Assembly: GCA_028117185.1 (NCBI GenBank)
Contig: JAOHHD010000005.1
Span: 1-64,000, forward strand
DNA: 64,000 nucleotides
Source of the DNA: Luminiphilus sp.
Lineage (GTDB): Bacteria; Pseudomonadota; Gammaproteobacteria; Pseudomonadales; Halieaceae
Reading direction: 5' to 3'
Shown here: positions 26,962 to 36,030 of the stretch, piece after piece
Layout of the letters: each line of letters starts with the position of its first letter
Numbering within the stretch: position 1 is the first letter of the stretch
Made by a program: the position numbers and the translations under genes
Notes under the pieces: generated by a model
What the model was told of the DNA's origin: nothing
What the model saw: only the letters and a program-made list of their open reading frames with translations
The model's database searches: none

Positions 26962-28434
26962 ATGCGATTAAAAAAATATGTGGTGTTGTTGCTTGTCTTG
27001 TCTGCCTCAGGATGGGCACAGGCGACGATTGCTGCAGAGCGCCCAAACGTTGTTTTGATGCTGTCAGACAATCTTGGCTTTGGTGATTTGGGTGCCTATG
27101 GGAGTGGCGGCGATATGCGTGGTATGCCCACCCCTAATATCGACGAGCTCGCCTCAGAGGGCCTCATGATGACGCAGTTCTTCGTCGAGCCAGGCTGCAC
27201 CCCCTCGCGCGCGGGGCTCATGACAGGTCGCTATAGCGTGCGATCAGGTCTCAATAGCATCATCGTTGCGGGCACGCCTCTGACCCTCCAGGACGAAGAG
27301 TTCACCATTGCAGAGCTCTTCAAAGAGCACGGCTACACCACCGGCATGACAGGTAAGTGGCACCTCGGTAGCAACGATGAGCAGAGCTGGCCAACCAATC
27401 AAGGTTTTGATAGCTATCGCGTTGGTATTTTGGAAACCACTGACGGCACGCTTTATCCAGCGTCGATGCGTCGCAGTGGCCTTGGTGAAGCAGCGATCGC
27501 GAAAAGCCAGCCGAAAATTTGGGAATCAGACGAGCAGGGCAGGCTACAGCCAGTCCGAGTGTATGATCTCGATTACCGCCGAGAAGTCGAGGGAGATATT
27601 GCTCAGGCGGCCAGTGATTTTATCGCTGACCATGCGGATGATGACGAGCCCTTTTTCCTCTATGTGGGTTGGTCCCATGTGCACTATCCATCGGGCGCCT
27701 CAAAAGAATTTATGGGTAAGTCAGCAGCGGGTGCCTATGGCGACATGCTGATGGAGCACGATCATCGAGTGGGTGAAGTCCTCGCTGCAATCGATAAAGC
27801 TGGCATCACGGAGAATACCCTGGTGGTTTATCTTTCCGATAACGGCCCCGTCAACCACAACGGCAAGGATGATGACTACCTTGGTAGCGCTCCGGGGCCT
27901 TTCCGCGGCGAGATCGGAGATGTTTTAGAAGGCTCCCTGCGTGTGCCTGGAATGATCCGCTGGCCAGGTAAGATCCCGGCGCGCAAGAGTAATGAAATGG
28001 TCGCAATCCATGATTTTCTGCCGACTTTTGCTGGGTTGCTCGGCGGCACGCTTCCCGATGATCGACCGATTGACGGCCGTAATCAGATAGATTTCTTTAC
28101 CGGTAAATCTGCAAAGTCAGCAAGAGAGGACTACCTCGCGTTTATTGACGGCGAGGTGAGTGCGGTCCGCTGGCGCAACTGGCGAATCTACCCGAAGCAG
28201 ATTATCTCCTCCGCAGGCAATCCCTCTGCGGCGGGGGTTTATGGCTACCGGGTTGAAGGCATGGGTTACCCCGCGATCTTTAACATCGCCAGAGACCCCC
28301 GCGAGCGAATGAATCAAGTGGGCACAGAAGCGTGGGTCATTGCGCCTTACCTGGCCATCATTAAGGCTTATCAGGACAGCCTGAAGGAGCATCCCAACCC
28401 GCCCGCATTTAGCATGACAACATTCAGCGAGTAG
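26962..28434 (+). CDS. Secreted sulfatase (arylsulfatase family)
   Basis: A 490-residue type I sulfatase with a signal peptide (LKKYVVLLLVLSASGWAQA). The formylglycine motif is C-T-P-S-R at residue 78 (PGCTPSRAGLMTGRYS), followed by GKWHLG, with LSDNLGFGDLGAYG supplying Asp metal ligands and VYLSDNGPVNHNG the distal ones. It hydrolyses sulfate esters, probably of algal polysaccharides or small sulfated compounds, in the periplasm. The Cys must be converted by a sulfatase-maturing enzyme not seen here. The ATG at 26962 (GGAG 9 bases upstream) starts the signal peptide; in-frame starts at 26926 and 26932 are less likely. Released sulfate could feed the cysC-sat operon nearby. Confidence 0.93.
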   Translation: MRLKKYVVLLLVLSASGWAQATIAAERPNVVLMLSDNLGFGDLGAYGSGGDMRGMPTPNIDELASEGLMMTQFFVEPGCTPSRAGLMTGRYSVRSGLNSIIVAGTPLTLQDEEFTIAELFKEHGYTTGMTGKWHLGSNDEQSWPTNQGFDSYRVGILETTDGTLYPASMRRSGLGEAAIAKSQPKIWESDEQGRLQPVRVYDLDYRREVEGDIAQAASDFIADHADDDEPFFLYVGWSHVHYPSGASKEFMGKSAAGAYGDMLMEHDHRVGEVLAAIDKAGITENTLVVYLSDNGPVNHNGKDDDYLGSAPGPFRGEIGDVLEGSLRVPGMIRWPGKIPARKSNEMVAIHDFLPTFAGLLGGTLPDDRPIDGRNQIDFFTGKSAKSAREDYLAFIDGEVSAVRWRNWRIYPKQIISSAGNPSAAGVYGYRVEGMGYPAIFNIARDPRERMNQVGTEAWVIAPYLAIIKAYQDSLKEHPNPPAFSMTTFSE

Positions 28435-28464
28435 ACCGATCAGCGCCTCCTGCGAACCGACCAT

Positions 28465-28488
28465 AGCCTGTCAGTCCACTGTCAGGCT
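28465..28488. terminator. Hairpin between convergent genes
   Basis: AGCCTG-T-CAG-TCCA-CTG-T-CAGGCT forms a symmetric stem with one T-T mismatch. It lies between the sulfatase end and the oppositely oriented gene ending at 28500, so it could act in both directions, but it has no T-run. Confidence 0.4.
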
Positions 28489-28499
28489 GAGCAGGTTAC

Positions 28500-28994
28500 T
28501 CAAGCTACTTTTCGGGTCAGTGCCTGTCGCATGGCCTCAAATCGTTTACGGGTGATCGCTGGTACGCTGCTGCTTTGCTGGCCAAAGATGCCTGGATCCA
28601 GCGCCAACCATGAAATGTCGTTGACCTGTTCTCGTTCCTTGGTGAGCGCGAGGATCGTGGTATCTCGAGATTCATAAAATTGCCATGCCTCTGGCAGGGG
28701 AGCTGTCCGCTCAAACAGTTCTCTGCCGCGCATTGCGCGGTTATAGCGGTGCGCGCGAATGAGGCCGCGGCCACTAATTGTGCTCAGATTTGGTTTTTTC
28801 AAGGCACGTTGTTGCAGTGTTGACCAGGCATTGGGTGTAATGCCGACAATGGGCCACCACCGAAAATGCCATTGCGTACTTCGCTGGATAAAGGCTTCGA
28901 GCGCGAGATACTGCGCGCTTAAAGCGGCGCCCGTTTTTTTTCCGAGTGCAAATTGTGCTTCGTATACGGATTGAAAATAAGTCGCCTTATCCAT
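28500..28994 (-). CDS. Conserved-looking protein of unknown function
   Basis: A 164-residue soluble, basic protein with many aromatic residues: MDKATYFQSVYEAQFALGKK at the start, WHFRWWPIVGITPNAWSTL in the middle and SGRGLIRAHRYNRAMRGREL. No signal peptide or membrane helix. I do not recognise a family; the central Arg/His cluster could bind nucleic acid or phosphate. AAGGAA lies upstream of the ATG. The start is only 15 bases from a double hairpin, so expression may depend on read-through of that structure. Confidence 0.62.
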   Translation of the reverse strand: MDKATYFQSVYEAQFALGKKTGAALSAQYLALEAFIQRSTQWHFRWWPIVGITPNAWSTLQQRALKKPNLSTISGRGLIRAHRYNRAMRGRELFERTAPLPEAWQFYESRDTTILALTKEREQVNDISWLALDPGIFGQQSSSVPAITRKRFEAMRQALTRKVA

Positions 28995-29009
28995 TGCTAT
29001 TCCTTGCGT

Positions 29010-29029
29010 AAAGCCTAACGAGAGGCTTT
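29010..29029. promoter_or_regulatory. Hairpin directly upstream of 28500-28994
   Basis: AAAGCCT-AACGAG-AGGCTTT is a 7-pair stem located 16 bases before the start codon of the minus-strand gene ending at 28500. It follows the GC-rich terminator at 29036-29052 in the direction of transcription and is close enough to affect translation initiation. Confidence 0.5.
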
Positions 29030-29058
29030 AAAAAAGCCCCGCAAAGCGGGGCAAAAAG
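29030..29058 (-). terminator. Rho-independent terminator, minus strand
   Basis: GCCCCGC-AAA-GCGGGGC at 29036-29052 is a perfect 7-pair stem. Read on the minus strand it is followed by six T, a classical terminator for leftward transcripts coming from the M48/sat/cysC side. Confidence 0.8.
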
Positions 29059-29067
29059 GAGCATTAC

Positions 29068-29196
29068 ATGAAAAACATCAATGAACTGTGCGCCGTGCTG
29101 GCTCTGCAGAGCTCGTCAGCACGCTGCAATACATCGATGAATAGATTATGCGTGCTACTGTCGCCAGCGCCTTGTCGTGACGCGCCAAAGCCTTAA
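29068..29196 (+). CDS. Possible small protein of 42 residues
   Basis: A short frame beginning MKNINELCAVLALQSSSARC with a strong AAAGGAG 7 bases before the ATG. It has four Cys and ends with PAPCRDAPKP. The only support is the ribosome binding site and a clear run between the terminator at 29030-29058 and the M48 gene. It runs against the surrounding minus-strand genes and has no known family. Confidence 0.3.
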   Translation: MKNINELCAVLALQSSSARCNTSMNRLCVLLSPAPCRDAPKP

Positions 29197-29246
29197 CCTG
29201 ACGCGCCAACGTGCTGATTCATTGGATGGCAGGACTGGCCGGGTAG

Positions 29247-30404
29247 TCAGGAGTCGGGGCGGGCTTTCCAGGCCATTGCGGCTCTTACCCTGCGCTCAAC
29301 AGAGGGGTGGGTATAAAAAAGCCACTCCTCAAGGGTGCCGGGTCGCGGATTGCGATATTCAGCGGTTTTTACCAGTGCACTCGCCATACCGTCCGGCAGA
29401 TTGACCATCTCGTAAGAATAGTGGTCGGCCTCGGTTTCGTTCATTCGTGACACCGCGTTGGAAGCGGGTTGCGCCAGCATGCCGATGAGGCTCACCAGAA
29501 ATAGCACCACCGGCAGGCCGCTGGGGTCACTGATATCTTCTCGCGCACCGAATAGGCGCGCTGTGGGATTAAACGCTTTGTCGGCAATGAAAAAACTCGC
29601 CATGATCACGATCACGGTGAGCAAAATGCCGTCCCAGATATGTCCTAATACGTAGTGCCCAATTTCGTGACCGGTGACCGCTTTCACCTCGTCCAGCGTG
29701 GCTTCATCTAGGGCCACATCCGAGATCGCGATTCTCGCTGCCCCCCCGATTCCGGAGACATTAGCGGTGAAATTATTGGATTGGCGCGAGCCGTCGTACA
29801 TAAAAACGCGCTCTGTCGGGATATTGGCCTCAATGGCCATTGCCTCGACGGCGTCTCGCACCTCGCCTGGCGGCACAGGCTGATAGTCGTTAAACAGTGG
29901 GGCGATGTAGGTGGGGCCAATAATGAGCAAACCGGCAACAAAAACACCCGTAAAACCGCCGCCCCACAGCCACCAACGCTTCTTGGTTTTTTGGATGAAG
30001 GCATAGATAGCCACAAAGAAAATGCCGGCCAAGAGTGCAGAGATAAGCAGCGCCAGCAAGCCTTGTCCGAGAAAATCCATCAGCGGTTGACTGGTTCGGC
30101 CGTATTGGGTTTCGCGCCACCACCCGGTAAAGATCGACCAGGGTAGTTCGAGTAAGGTCGACACCACGAGGTATATCGCAGAGACACAAAAAACTCTGAC
30201 GACAAACCCCCGGTTGCGGAGTTTGTCGGCGACTTTCGTCAGGATGCCGGTGCGAATGATGATGAGCGTGACGATCGCAGTCACCAGCAGGCTCCCCAGC
30301 ATCAGCCAATGATTGCCGGTGGTATAGGCGGCCGCCTGTGCGAGCGCCTCTTCTCCCAGTCCATCGATATAGGCGTCAGTCGCTGCTTCAATATCAAAAG
30401 ACAT
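29247..30404 (-). CDS. M48-family membrane zinc metallopeptidase (Ste24/HtpX-like)
   Basis: A 385-residue membrane protease with hydrophobic segments near residues 35-52, 68-85, 115-137, 147-168 and two more after the active site. The zinc motif HEIGH is at 246-250 (TGHEIGHYVLGH) and the third ligand is probably in NETEADHYSYEM. This layout fits Ste24-type CAAX prenyl protease/HtpX relatives, which in bacteria degrade misfolded membrane proteins. GGAGG precedes the ATG. It is the third gene of cysC-sat-M48 (15-base gap to sat), an unexpected partner for sulfate activation. Confidence 0.9.
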   Translation of the reverse strand: MSFDIEAATDAYIDGLGEEALAQAAAYTTGNHWLMLGSLLVTAIVTLIIIRTGILTKVADKLRNRGFVVRVFCVSAIYLVVSTLLELPWSIFTGWWRETQYGRTSQPLMDFLGQGLLALLISALLAGIFFVAIYAFIQKTKKRWWLWGGGFTGVFVAGLLIIGPTYIAPLFNDYQPVPPGEVRDAVEAMAIEANIPTERVFMYDGSRQSNNFTANVSGIGGAARIAISDVALDEATLDEVKAVTGHEIGHYVLGHIWDGILLTVIVIMASFFIADKAFNPTARLFGAREDISDPSGLPVVLFLVSLIGMLAQPASNAVSRMNETEADHYSYEMVNLPDGMASALVKTAEYRNPRPGTLEEWLFYTHPSVERRVRAAMAWKARPDS

Positions 30405-30419
30405 GTGACGCCTCCGTCG

Positions 30420-31619
30420 TTATGAGGCTGTGCCGTCGATTTCCTGATAGTAAGCCATCAGAATCTCTGCTACTTCTGGTCGGGAGAACTCGGGGGGTGG
30501 GGCTATGCCTTGGCCCAACATCTCGCGCACCTTGGTACCCGAAAGTAATACGAAGTCCTCAGGACTGTGGTCAGGCGCATCACGCATCATCACAACGCGA
30601 TCTAATTTCTTACTGAAAGCCGTGTGGTCAGCGCGGTAGATCTCCAGCGCCAATGCGTCTTCAGGTACAGCCTCGTCAAAGATGGTTTGCGCATCGAAGC
30701 CACCGTAATAGGCACCAACGCCTGCGTGGTCACGGCCCACAATCAGGTGCGTGCAGCCCGCGTTCTGCCTGAATACCGCGTGCAGCACCGCCTCGCGGGG
30801 CCCAGCATAAAGCATGTCAAAGCCATAGCCCGTGACCATCACGCTGTTGGGTGGGAAGTACAGGTCCACCATCTTGCGAATCGAGGCATCGCGAACATCT
30901 GCGGGGATGTCGCCGGGCTTTAGCTTGCCAAGCAACATATGAATTAGCACACCATCGGCGGAAAGATCCTCCATGGCCATTCGGCAAAGCTCTTCGTGCG
31001 CGCGGTGCATGGGGTTTCGGGTTTGGAAGGCGACCACACGCTCCCAGCCACGCTCGGCAATCTCGCTCCGAATCGCCATCGCGGTGCGGAAGGTATCGGG
31101 GAAGTCTTCCTCAAAGTACGAGTAGTTGATTACTTCAATCGGTCCTGAGATCAGAGTGCGGCCCTGCGCAGTGAAGGCCGCTACACCGGGGTGCTCGGGG
31201 TCATCGGTGCGGAAGACGTTGTCGAGAATGATCGTGACGTCATCATCTGAGAGGGTTTCGATGGCCTCGACTGTTATCACCGCCAGCAGAGGATGGCCTT
31301 CACGGTTGGGGTCGGTGAGTGCGAGACGCTGGCCGACCTCTACCGGGCAGCTCTGAGCCAGATTGACCACCGGTACGGGCCAGAACAGGCCCTCAGCTGT
31401 GCGCATCGTCTCAGCAACTGATAACGCGTCGGCACGATTCATATAGCCGCTCAAGGGCGTGAAGTAGCCCGCACCCATCATGACCGCATTGGCCGCAGCG
31501 GCCGAGCTCATCATCAGGGAGGGGAGGGTCAGTGCCTCGGCTTCAAGTTCGGCGCGCCGGGCGTCATCGACAATCAGGGGGCGCAGCTCATTGGCGCCGT
31601 GGGGTGCAATCAATGCCAT
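30420..31619 (-). CDS. sat: Sulfate adenylyltransferase (single-chain ATP sulfurylase)
   Basis: Sat makes adenosine 5'-phosphosulfate from ATP and sulfate. The 399-residue protein is the monomeric-fold type (not CysDN): an N-terminal PUA-like part with PLSGYMNRADALSV, and a catalytic part with FQTRNPMHRAHEELCR (the QxRNPxHxAHE motif) and VGRDHAGVGAYYG. It follows cysC by 24 bases; together they make PAPS for assimilation. There is no dissimilatory aprBA or dsr in the window, so assimilation is the likelier role. Confidence 0.95.
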   Translation of the reverse strand: MALIAPHGANELRPLIVDDARRAELEAEALTLPSLMMSSAAAANAVMMGAGYFTPLSGYMNRADALSVAETMRTAEGLFWPVPVVNLAQSCPVEVGQRLALTDPNREGHPLLAVITVEAIETLSDDDVTIILDNVFRTDDPEHPGVAAFTAQGRTLISGPIEVINYSYFEEDFPDTFRTAMAIRSEIAERGWERVVAFQTRNPMHRAHEELCRMAMEDLSADGVLIHMLLGKLKPGDIPADVRDASIRKMVDLYFPPNSVMVTGYGFDMLYAGPREAVLHAVFRQNAGCTHLIVGRDHAGVGAYYGGFDAQTIFDEAVPEDALALEIYRADHTAFSKKLDRVVMMRDAPDHSPEDFVLLSGTKVREMLGQGIAPPPEFSRPEVAEILMAYYQEIDGTAS

Positions 31620-31643
31620 GGTGTCTCTCGTTTAGGGGCTGTG

Positions 31644-32267
31644 TCAGGCGGCTGCAGGAATCAGCCCTTGGGTCTCTAATAGGCCGAGCAGATGCTCAAC
31701 TTCTTCTTCCAGCGACTGTTGGTCGGTATGCAAATGGACTTCTGGCGCTTCGGGGGCTTCGTAGGGGTCATCGATGCCGGTGAAATTCTTGATCTCGCCC
31801 GCGCGCGCCTTTTTGTACAGCCCCTTCGGGTCGCGCTCTTCTGCCGCCTCGAGGCTGCAGTCGACAAACACTTCGATGAACGGCATGTTATCGGCCTCAT
31901 GCAACTCGCGCACGATCTGCCGATCCACTCGATACGGGCTGATAAAGCTACTCAGCACGATCACACCACCATCCACAAACAATTTGGAGACTTCGCCTAC
32001 CCGGCGAATGTTCTCGGCGCGGTCTTCGGCACTGAAGCCCAGGTTTTTGTTGATGCCGAGACGAATATTGTCACCATCGAGGCGATACACCAGCACACCA
32101 CGCTGGTAGAGCGCCTGCTCCAGCGCAACAGCAATTGTGCTCTTGCCCGAACCCGACAGACCGGTGAACCAGAGCGTCGCTCCGCTGTGTCCCAATAGCT
32201 TGGCGCGGTCAGGGCGGTTGATCTCACCGCCGTGCCAGTGCACGTTGGTGGCTTTTTGCTCGGTCAT
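31644..32267 (-). CDS. cysC: Adenylylsulfate kinase
   Basis: CysC phosphorylates APS to PAPS. The 207-residue protein has the P-loop GLSGSGKST at residues 36-44, RLDGDNIRLGINKNLGFS, and FVDCSLEAAEERDPKGLYKKA. The ATG at 32267 starts the family region TEQKATNVHWHGGEINR; the longer frame to 32369 adds a run of no family similarity. It leads cysC-sat-M48 peptidase. Confidence 0.94.
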   Translation of the reverse strand: MTEQKATNVHWHGGEINRPDRAKLLGHSGATLWFTGLSGSGKSTIAVALEQALYQRGVLVYRLDGDNIRLGINKNLGFSAEDRAENIRRVGEVSKLFVDGGVIVLSSFISPYRVDRQIVRELHEADNMPFIEVFVDCSLEAAEERDPKGLYKKARAGEIKNFTGIDDPYEAPEAPEVHLHTDQQSLEEEVEHLLGLLETQGLIPAAA

Positions 32268-32620
32268 GGGGAGTGGTCCTTGTCGAAGAGGCGGCATTGT
32301 ACGCGCTGATGCCCATCCTATAAAGGGCGCGATAGAAGCCTTTTGCCGATGGCCTTGTCGCGGCGACATCTCGAATGTCGGGGACGCTGGATCGAGTCAG
32401 TGTTGATGGACGTGGCTGACACGGCGTGCCGCTGATTGCGAATGCGAAAATAGTGATGACGGACTAGCCGCGGTCAGATAGCCGCCGACTCGCGCGGTGA
32501 GATAGCCATTTCGCGATTGACGTTGTTGTGTCGCCATGGCGATAACGTCAGGGAGGCAAATGGGCAGGTCGCGATTCTATAATGAGGTCGGCAACTTGGC
32601 CTGGTTCTTCTAGCATGAGA
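32268..32620. other. Gap upstream of cysC, with an imperfect direct repeat
   Basis: These 353 bases should hold the cysC-sat promoter. The 15-base sequences CGCGGTCAGATAGCC (32469-32483) and CGCGGTGAGATAGCC (32493-32507) form a direct repeat with one mismatch and a 24-base period. That could be a paired regulator site, but it lies about 200 bases from cysC and nearer the end of the SLC13 gene. No gene seen. Confidence 0.5.
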
Positions 32621-34405
32621 TCAGAGTGGCCAGACGATGACGATCATTGGAATAGATGTCGCGACCACCAATAACTCAAGGGGCAGACCCATGCGCCAAT
32701 AATCGCCAAATTGGTATCCGCCAGGCCCCATGATGAGGGTATTATTTTTATGGCCAATGGGAGTGAGGAACGCGCAGGAGGCCGCTACTGCAACAGCCAT
32801 CAAGAAAGGGTCAGGGCTGACGCCTAGTTGCTGGGCAACATCTAGTGCGATCGGCGCGGCAATTAAAGCGGTTGCCACATTATTGAGTACATCAGACAAC
32901 GTCATAGTGACTAACATCAAAGCGGCGAGGATGAACATGACGGGCCAGCCTGCTGTGCCAGCTAAAAAAAGATCCGCGAGCAACTGGGTGCCGCCACTGG
33001 CCTCAAGTGCGACGCTGATAGGAATCATGGCGCCGAGCAGAACGATCACTGGCCACTCGATAGACTCGTAGACTTGTGACAAGGGAACAATATCCAAAAC
33101 CACGTAAAGCACAGCGACGCAGCCCAGAGCCATAGGCAAGTACATTAATTCGAGGCTGGCTAAACCAATGGCGCCTGCGAAAATGAGGATCGCCTGCCAC
33201 GCTTTATCACGTTGGATGACGTCTAGACCGCGGGGCGCCAATGGCAAGCAGCCGAGCCACTCTATGACGTCGTCGAGGGTGTCCTCGGGACCCAGCAGGA
33301 GTAATAGATCGCCGGCTTCGATCTTCGTCTCACGCAGCCGGTCACGCAGTTTGCGACCATTGCGCGAAATACCGAGCAAGATGACGCCTCTACCGTATCG
33401 GAGGCGAAGGGCTGACGCGGATCGGCCTACCAGTCGAGCCGTCTGTGGCACCGCGACTTCGCGCATGACGGTCGTGCCCGATAACGCTTTGGATGGTCGA
33501 TCGGAGTCGGCATAGCTTAGGCTCACCGCACCGGCAAACGTATCGATGGCGTCAGGGCCACCCTCGACCACAATCCGATCTTCTGCCAAGAGCATTTCGT
33601 GTGCGGCCATACCTGGCAGACGATTACCACCGCGGATGAGCCCCAAAATCTGGACGCCACACTCGTCAGCCTCTTTATCCAGATCTCGCAATCGTTGATC
33701 CACGACTTTGGCGTCACCCGGAACTCTGAGTTCCACCAGATAGCGTTCGAGTTCCTCGGCGGCTGAGGGTCGTTTGGTATGACTACGCTCATGGGGAATA
33801 AGTCGCCAACCGATCAGTGCCACATACGCGATGCCGACCAAGGCGACGACTAAACCGACAGGCGCAAAATCAAACATCGTATAGGGTTCGCCAAGCGCCT
33901 CCTGGCGAAAAGTGGCAATGACAATATTAGGGGGTGTGCCGATCAGGGTAATCATGCCACCCAAGATCGAAGCAAAAGACAGTGGCATGAGGGTTAGTCT
34001 TGGACTGCGCTCAGCTTTATCTGCAGCCTGCAGATCGATAGGCATGAGTAATGCGAGCGCGGCGACGTTGTTCATGATGGCTGAAAGAGCGGCTGAGACG
34101 CCAGCCATCACGGAAATATGCCGTCCAATACTCCGAGTGCTATCGAGCAGGGCACTGGCCATAAATTCAATGGCGCCTGACAGATACAGGCCCCGACTGA
34201 TGATCAGCACGAGGGCAATGATAATGACCGCAGGATGGCCAAATCCCGAGAAGGCTTCGTCAACCGAAACAGCGCCGATAAGGTAGGCCACTAATAATGC
34301 GGCGAAGGCCACGAGGTCGTAACGATAGCGTCCCCATATTAAAAAAATAAAGAGCGTGCCAATCAGTGTGAACAAGAGTCCCTGTTGTAGCGTGATAGCC
34401 TGCAT
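32621..34405 (-). CDS. SLC13-type transporter with RCK/TrkA-C domains
   Basis: A 594-residue permease: two blocks of membrane helices (about residues 5-190 and 385-590) around a cytoplasmic part at ~205-375 with two TrkA-C-like repeats (VELRVPGDAKVVDQRLRDLD and VPQTARLVGRSASALRLRYG). Family signatures are NNVAALALLMPI and the equivalent SDVLNNVATALIAAP in the second half. Bacterial members import sulfate, dicarboxylates or other anions with Na+. The neighbouring cysC-sat operon favours sulfate, but this is inference. It follows the Rieske gene by 9 bases on the same strand. Confidence 0.88.
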   Translation of the reverse strand: MQAITLQQGLLFTLIGTLFIFLIWGRYRYDLVAFAALLVAYLIGAVSVDEAFSGFGHPAVIIIALVLIISRGLYLSGAIEFMASALLDSTRSIGRHISVMAGVSAALSAIMNNVAALALLMPIDLQAADKAERSPRLTLMPLSFASILGGMITLIGTPPNIVIATFRQEALGEPYTMFDFAPVGLVVALVGIAYVALIGWRLIPHERSHTKRPSAAEELERYLVELRVPGDAKVVDQRLRDLDKEADECGVQILGLIRGGNRLPGMAAHEMLLAEDRIVVEGGPDAIDTFAGAVSLSYADSDRPSKALSGTTVMREVAVPQTARLVGRSASALRLRYGRGVILLGISRNGRKLRDRLRETKIEAGDLLLLLGPEDTLDDVIEWLGCLPLAPRGLDVIQRDKAWQAILIFAGAIGLASLELMYLPMALGCVAVLYVVLDIVPLSQVYESIEWPVIVLLGAMIPISVALEASGGTQLLADLFLAGTAGWPVMFILAALMLVTMTLSDVLNNVATALIAAPIALDVAQQLGVSPDPFLMAVAVAASCAFLTPIGHKNNTLIMGPGGYQFGDYWRMGLPLELLVVATSIPMIVIVWPL

Positions 34406-34414
34406 TGCTCTCGT

Positions 34415-35761
34415 CTAGTCTGCGGATTGATTGATCAGGGTATCAAGTTGCTCGTGGAAGTGACTCACCCGACATTCAAGCTCATTTAGCCGTGAGCCTT
34501 GAAAGCCGGCCGAGTGCATCCCTTTCTGAGCTTGAGCGAGTAGCGACAAATCTTGGTCAATGGTATCAGTCATCGTCGCCTGACCCGATATCACGTCGGA
34601 GTAATCGAAGGATTCCCGCTCAGGACGACCATTTTTACCTATGTTCTCGGTGGGCTGTCCCTCGAGATTATCGGCGTTCTCGGGCAAACGGTGCGCTGTG
34701 TTGCGGGGAAAGCGTTCAAAAGAAAGTTTGTCGAGGTAGCACTGGTCGGGATCAGTGGCATGAGGGCGCAGTCGCATGAGCCACAGCATCTCGGGTTGGT
34801 AGGTGAGGATAGCATTGGGGAAGACATTGGTTTGAATCACATCGGTGAGCTCTTCATCGGTGAAGTTACTGTAGTAAGACTCTTTGTCCTCCAGAGCCCG
34901 CTTGGCGACCCGAATCGCCGCCTGTATTTCGTCGACCTTGCCCTCGTATTGCGCCGGGTCCAGTCCAAAGGCCTCAAGTTGCATGGTGAGCAGATCAGTG
35001 GGTTTGTCGGGGGTCGAAAACAGGGAGTCGGTCTTGGCGCCGGGCACCCACACCCGGGTGTGGCCGCCCTCATAGCACTCGCTCAATGATTCGGTGCAGT
35101 CGACAAAGCGTCGGTGCTGGGGGTGCAGGTAGTGCACGTGGTAGAGCTCACTGAAGTTATCAACTACAGCCTTCCAGTTGCAGTTGATCGATACGGTCTG
35201 ATCTTGCACCAGCGTCAGGTTTTCAAACTCGTAGTGCGCCATGATCGGAATCATGTCTTTTAAAAAATCATCGAGCGGCTCGGCCTCGTGGTCGAGGTTA
35301 ATCCAATAGAAACCGAGCGCCTCTTCGCAGCGCACCTTGGGCAGGCAAATGCTCCCTATGGGTAATCCCTCCTGAAACCCTTCCTGATGCGGGGCATAGA
35401 TCAGGTCGCCATCAGTGCCGTAGCGCCAGCTGTGGTAGGGACAGCGGAAATGCTCGGTATTGCCTGCATGATCATCGACCAGGCGCACCCCGCGGTGCTG
35501 GCAGACGTTGTAAAAGGCTTGCACCGCGCCCTCGCCGTTACAGGTGAGCAACAGACTCTCCGGGCCTATATCGAACACCACATAGTCCCCGGGTCCGGCG
35601 AGGTCAGACACATGCACAGCGGCAATCCAGCTTTTGGCCCAAATGGCGTGCCACTCACGAGCATGCCAATCTGTGCTGATGTAACGCGCTTTCGAGAAAT
35701 TCTTGATGCTGCCGCTATAGGCGTCTCTGCCTTGCTGGTTGAGTGGCTGCTTCGTGTTCAT
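34415..35761 (-). CDS. Rieske-type ring-hydroxylating oxygenase alpha subunit
   Basis: A 448-residue Rieske non-haem iron oxygenase. The [2Fe-2S] ligands appear as C-x-H (VCQHRGVRL, ~residue 90) and C-x2-H (CPYHSWRYG, ~residue 110). The mononuclear iron site is VVDNFSELYHVHYLHPQH near residue 205. The family includes aromatic-ring dioxygenases and choline/carnitine/stachydrine-type monooxygenases; substrate is not evident, and no reductase or beta subunit is adjacent. The ATG at 35761 (GGAG upstream) is preferred over the open frame to 35821. It is coupled to the SLC13 transporter gene, which might import its substrate or the released anion. Confidence 0.9.
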   Translation of the reverse strand: MNTKQPLNQQGRDAYSGSIKNFSKARYISTDWHAREWHAIWAKSWIAAVHVSDLAGPGDYVVFDIGPESLLLTCNGEGAVQAFYNVCQHRGVRLVDDHAGNTEHFRCPYHSWRYGTDGDLIYAPHQEGFQEGLPIGSICLPKVRCEEALGFYWINLDHEAEPLDDFLKDMIPIMAHYEFENLTLVQDQTVSINCNWKAVVDNFSELYHVHYLHPQHRRFVDCTESLSECYEGGHTRVWVPGAKTDSLFSTPDKPTDLLTMQLEAFGLDPAQYEGKVDEIQAAIRVAKRALEDKESYYSNFTDEELTDVIQTNVFPNAILTYQPEMLWLMRLRPHATDPDQCYLDKLSFERFPRNTAHRLPENADNLEGQPTENIGKNGRPERESFDYSDVISGQATMTDTIDQDLSLLAQAQKGMHSAGFQGSRLNELECRVSHFHEQLDTLINQSAD

Positions 35762-36030
35762 ATCCTGTACTCCGACCACACCCCTAAATCTGGCCTCTAG
35801 TCTACTTTTTTCGCGCCGCATTTGCGCGGCACTGACTCTGCGAGTAGGCTCTAGTATCGCGCTTCCAGTTTTGTAACGCCCGCGTCAATCATTGATGCTA
35901 GGTCACGTTTGGCTGGAAGCCGCTATGCTGCAGCGCGCAGTGAGGCTCGGCCCATAAACTGGTGCGTGGGGCGGCCTATGCAGTGTGGAGATCTGGACCA
36001 CTCGGGTCCTTGTTAGCGGAGCGACCGGAA

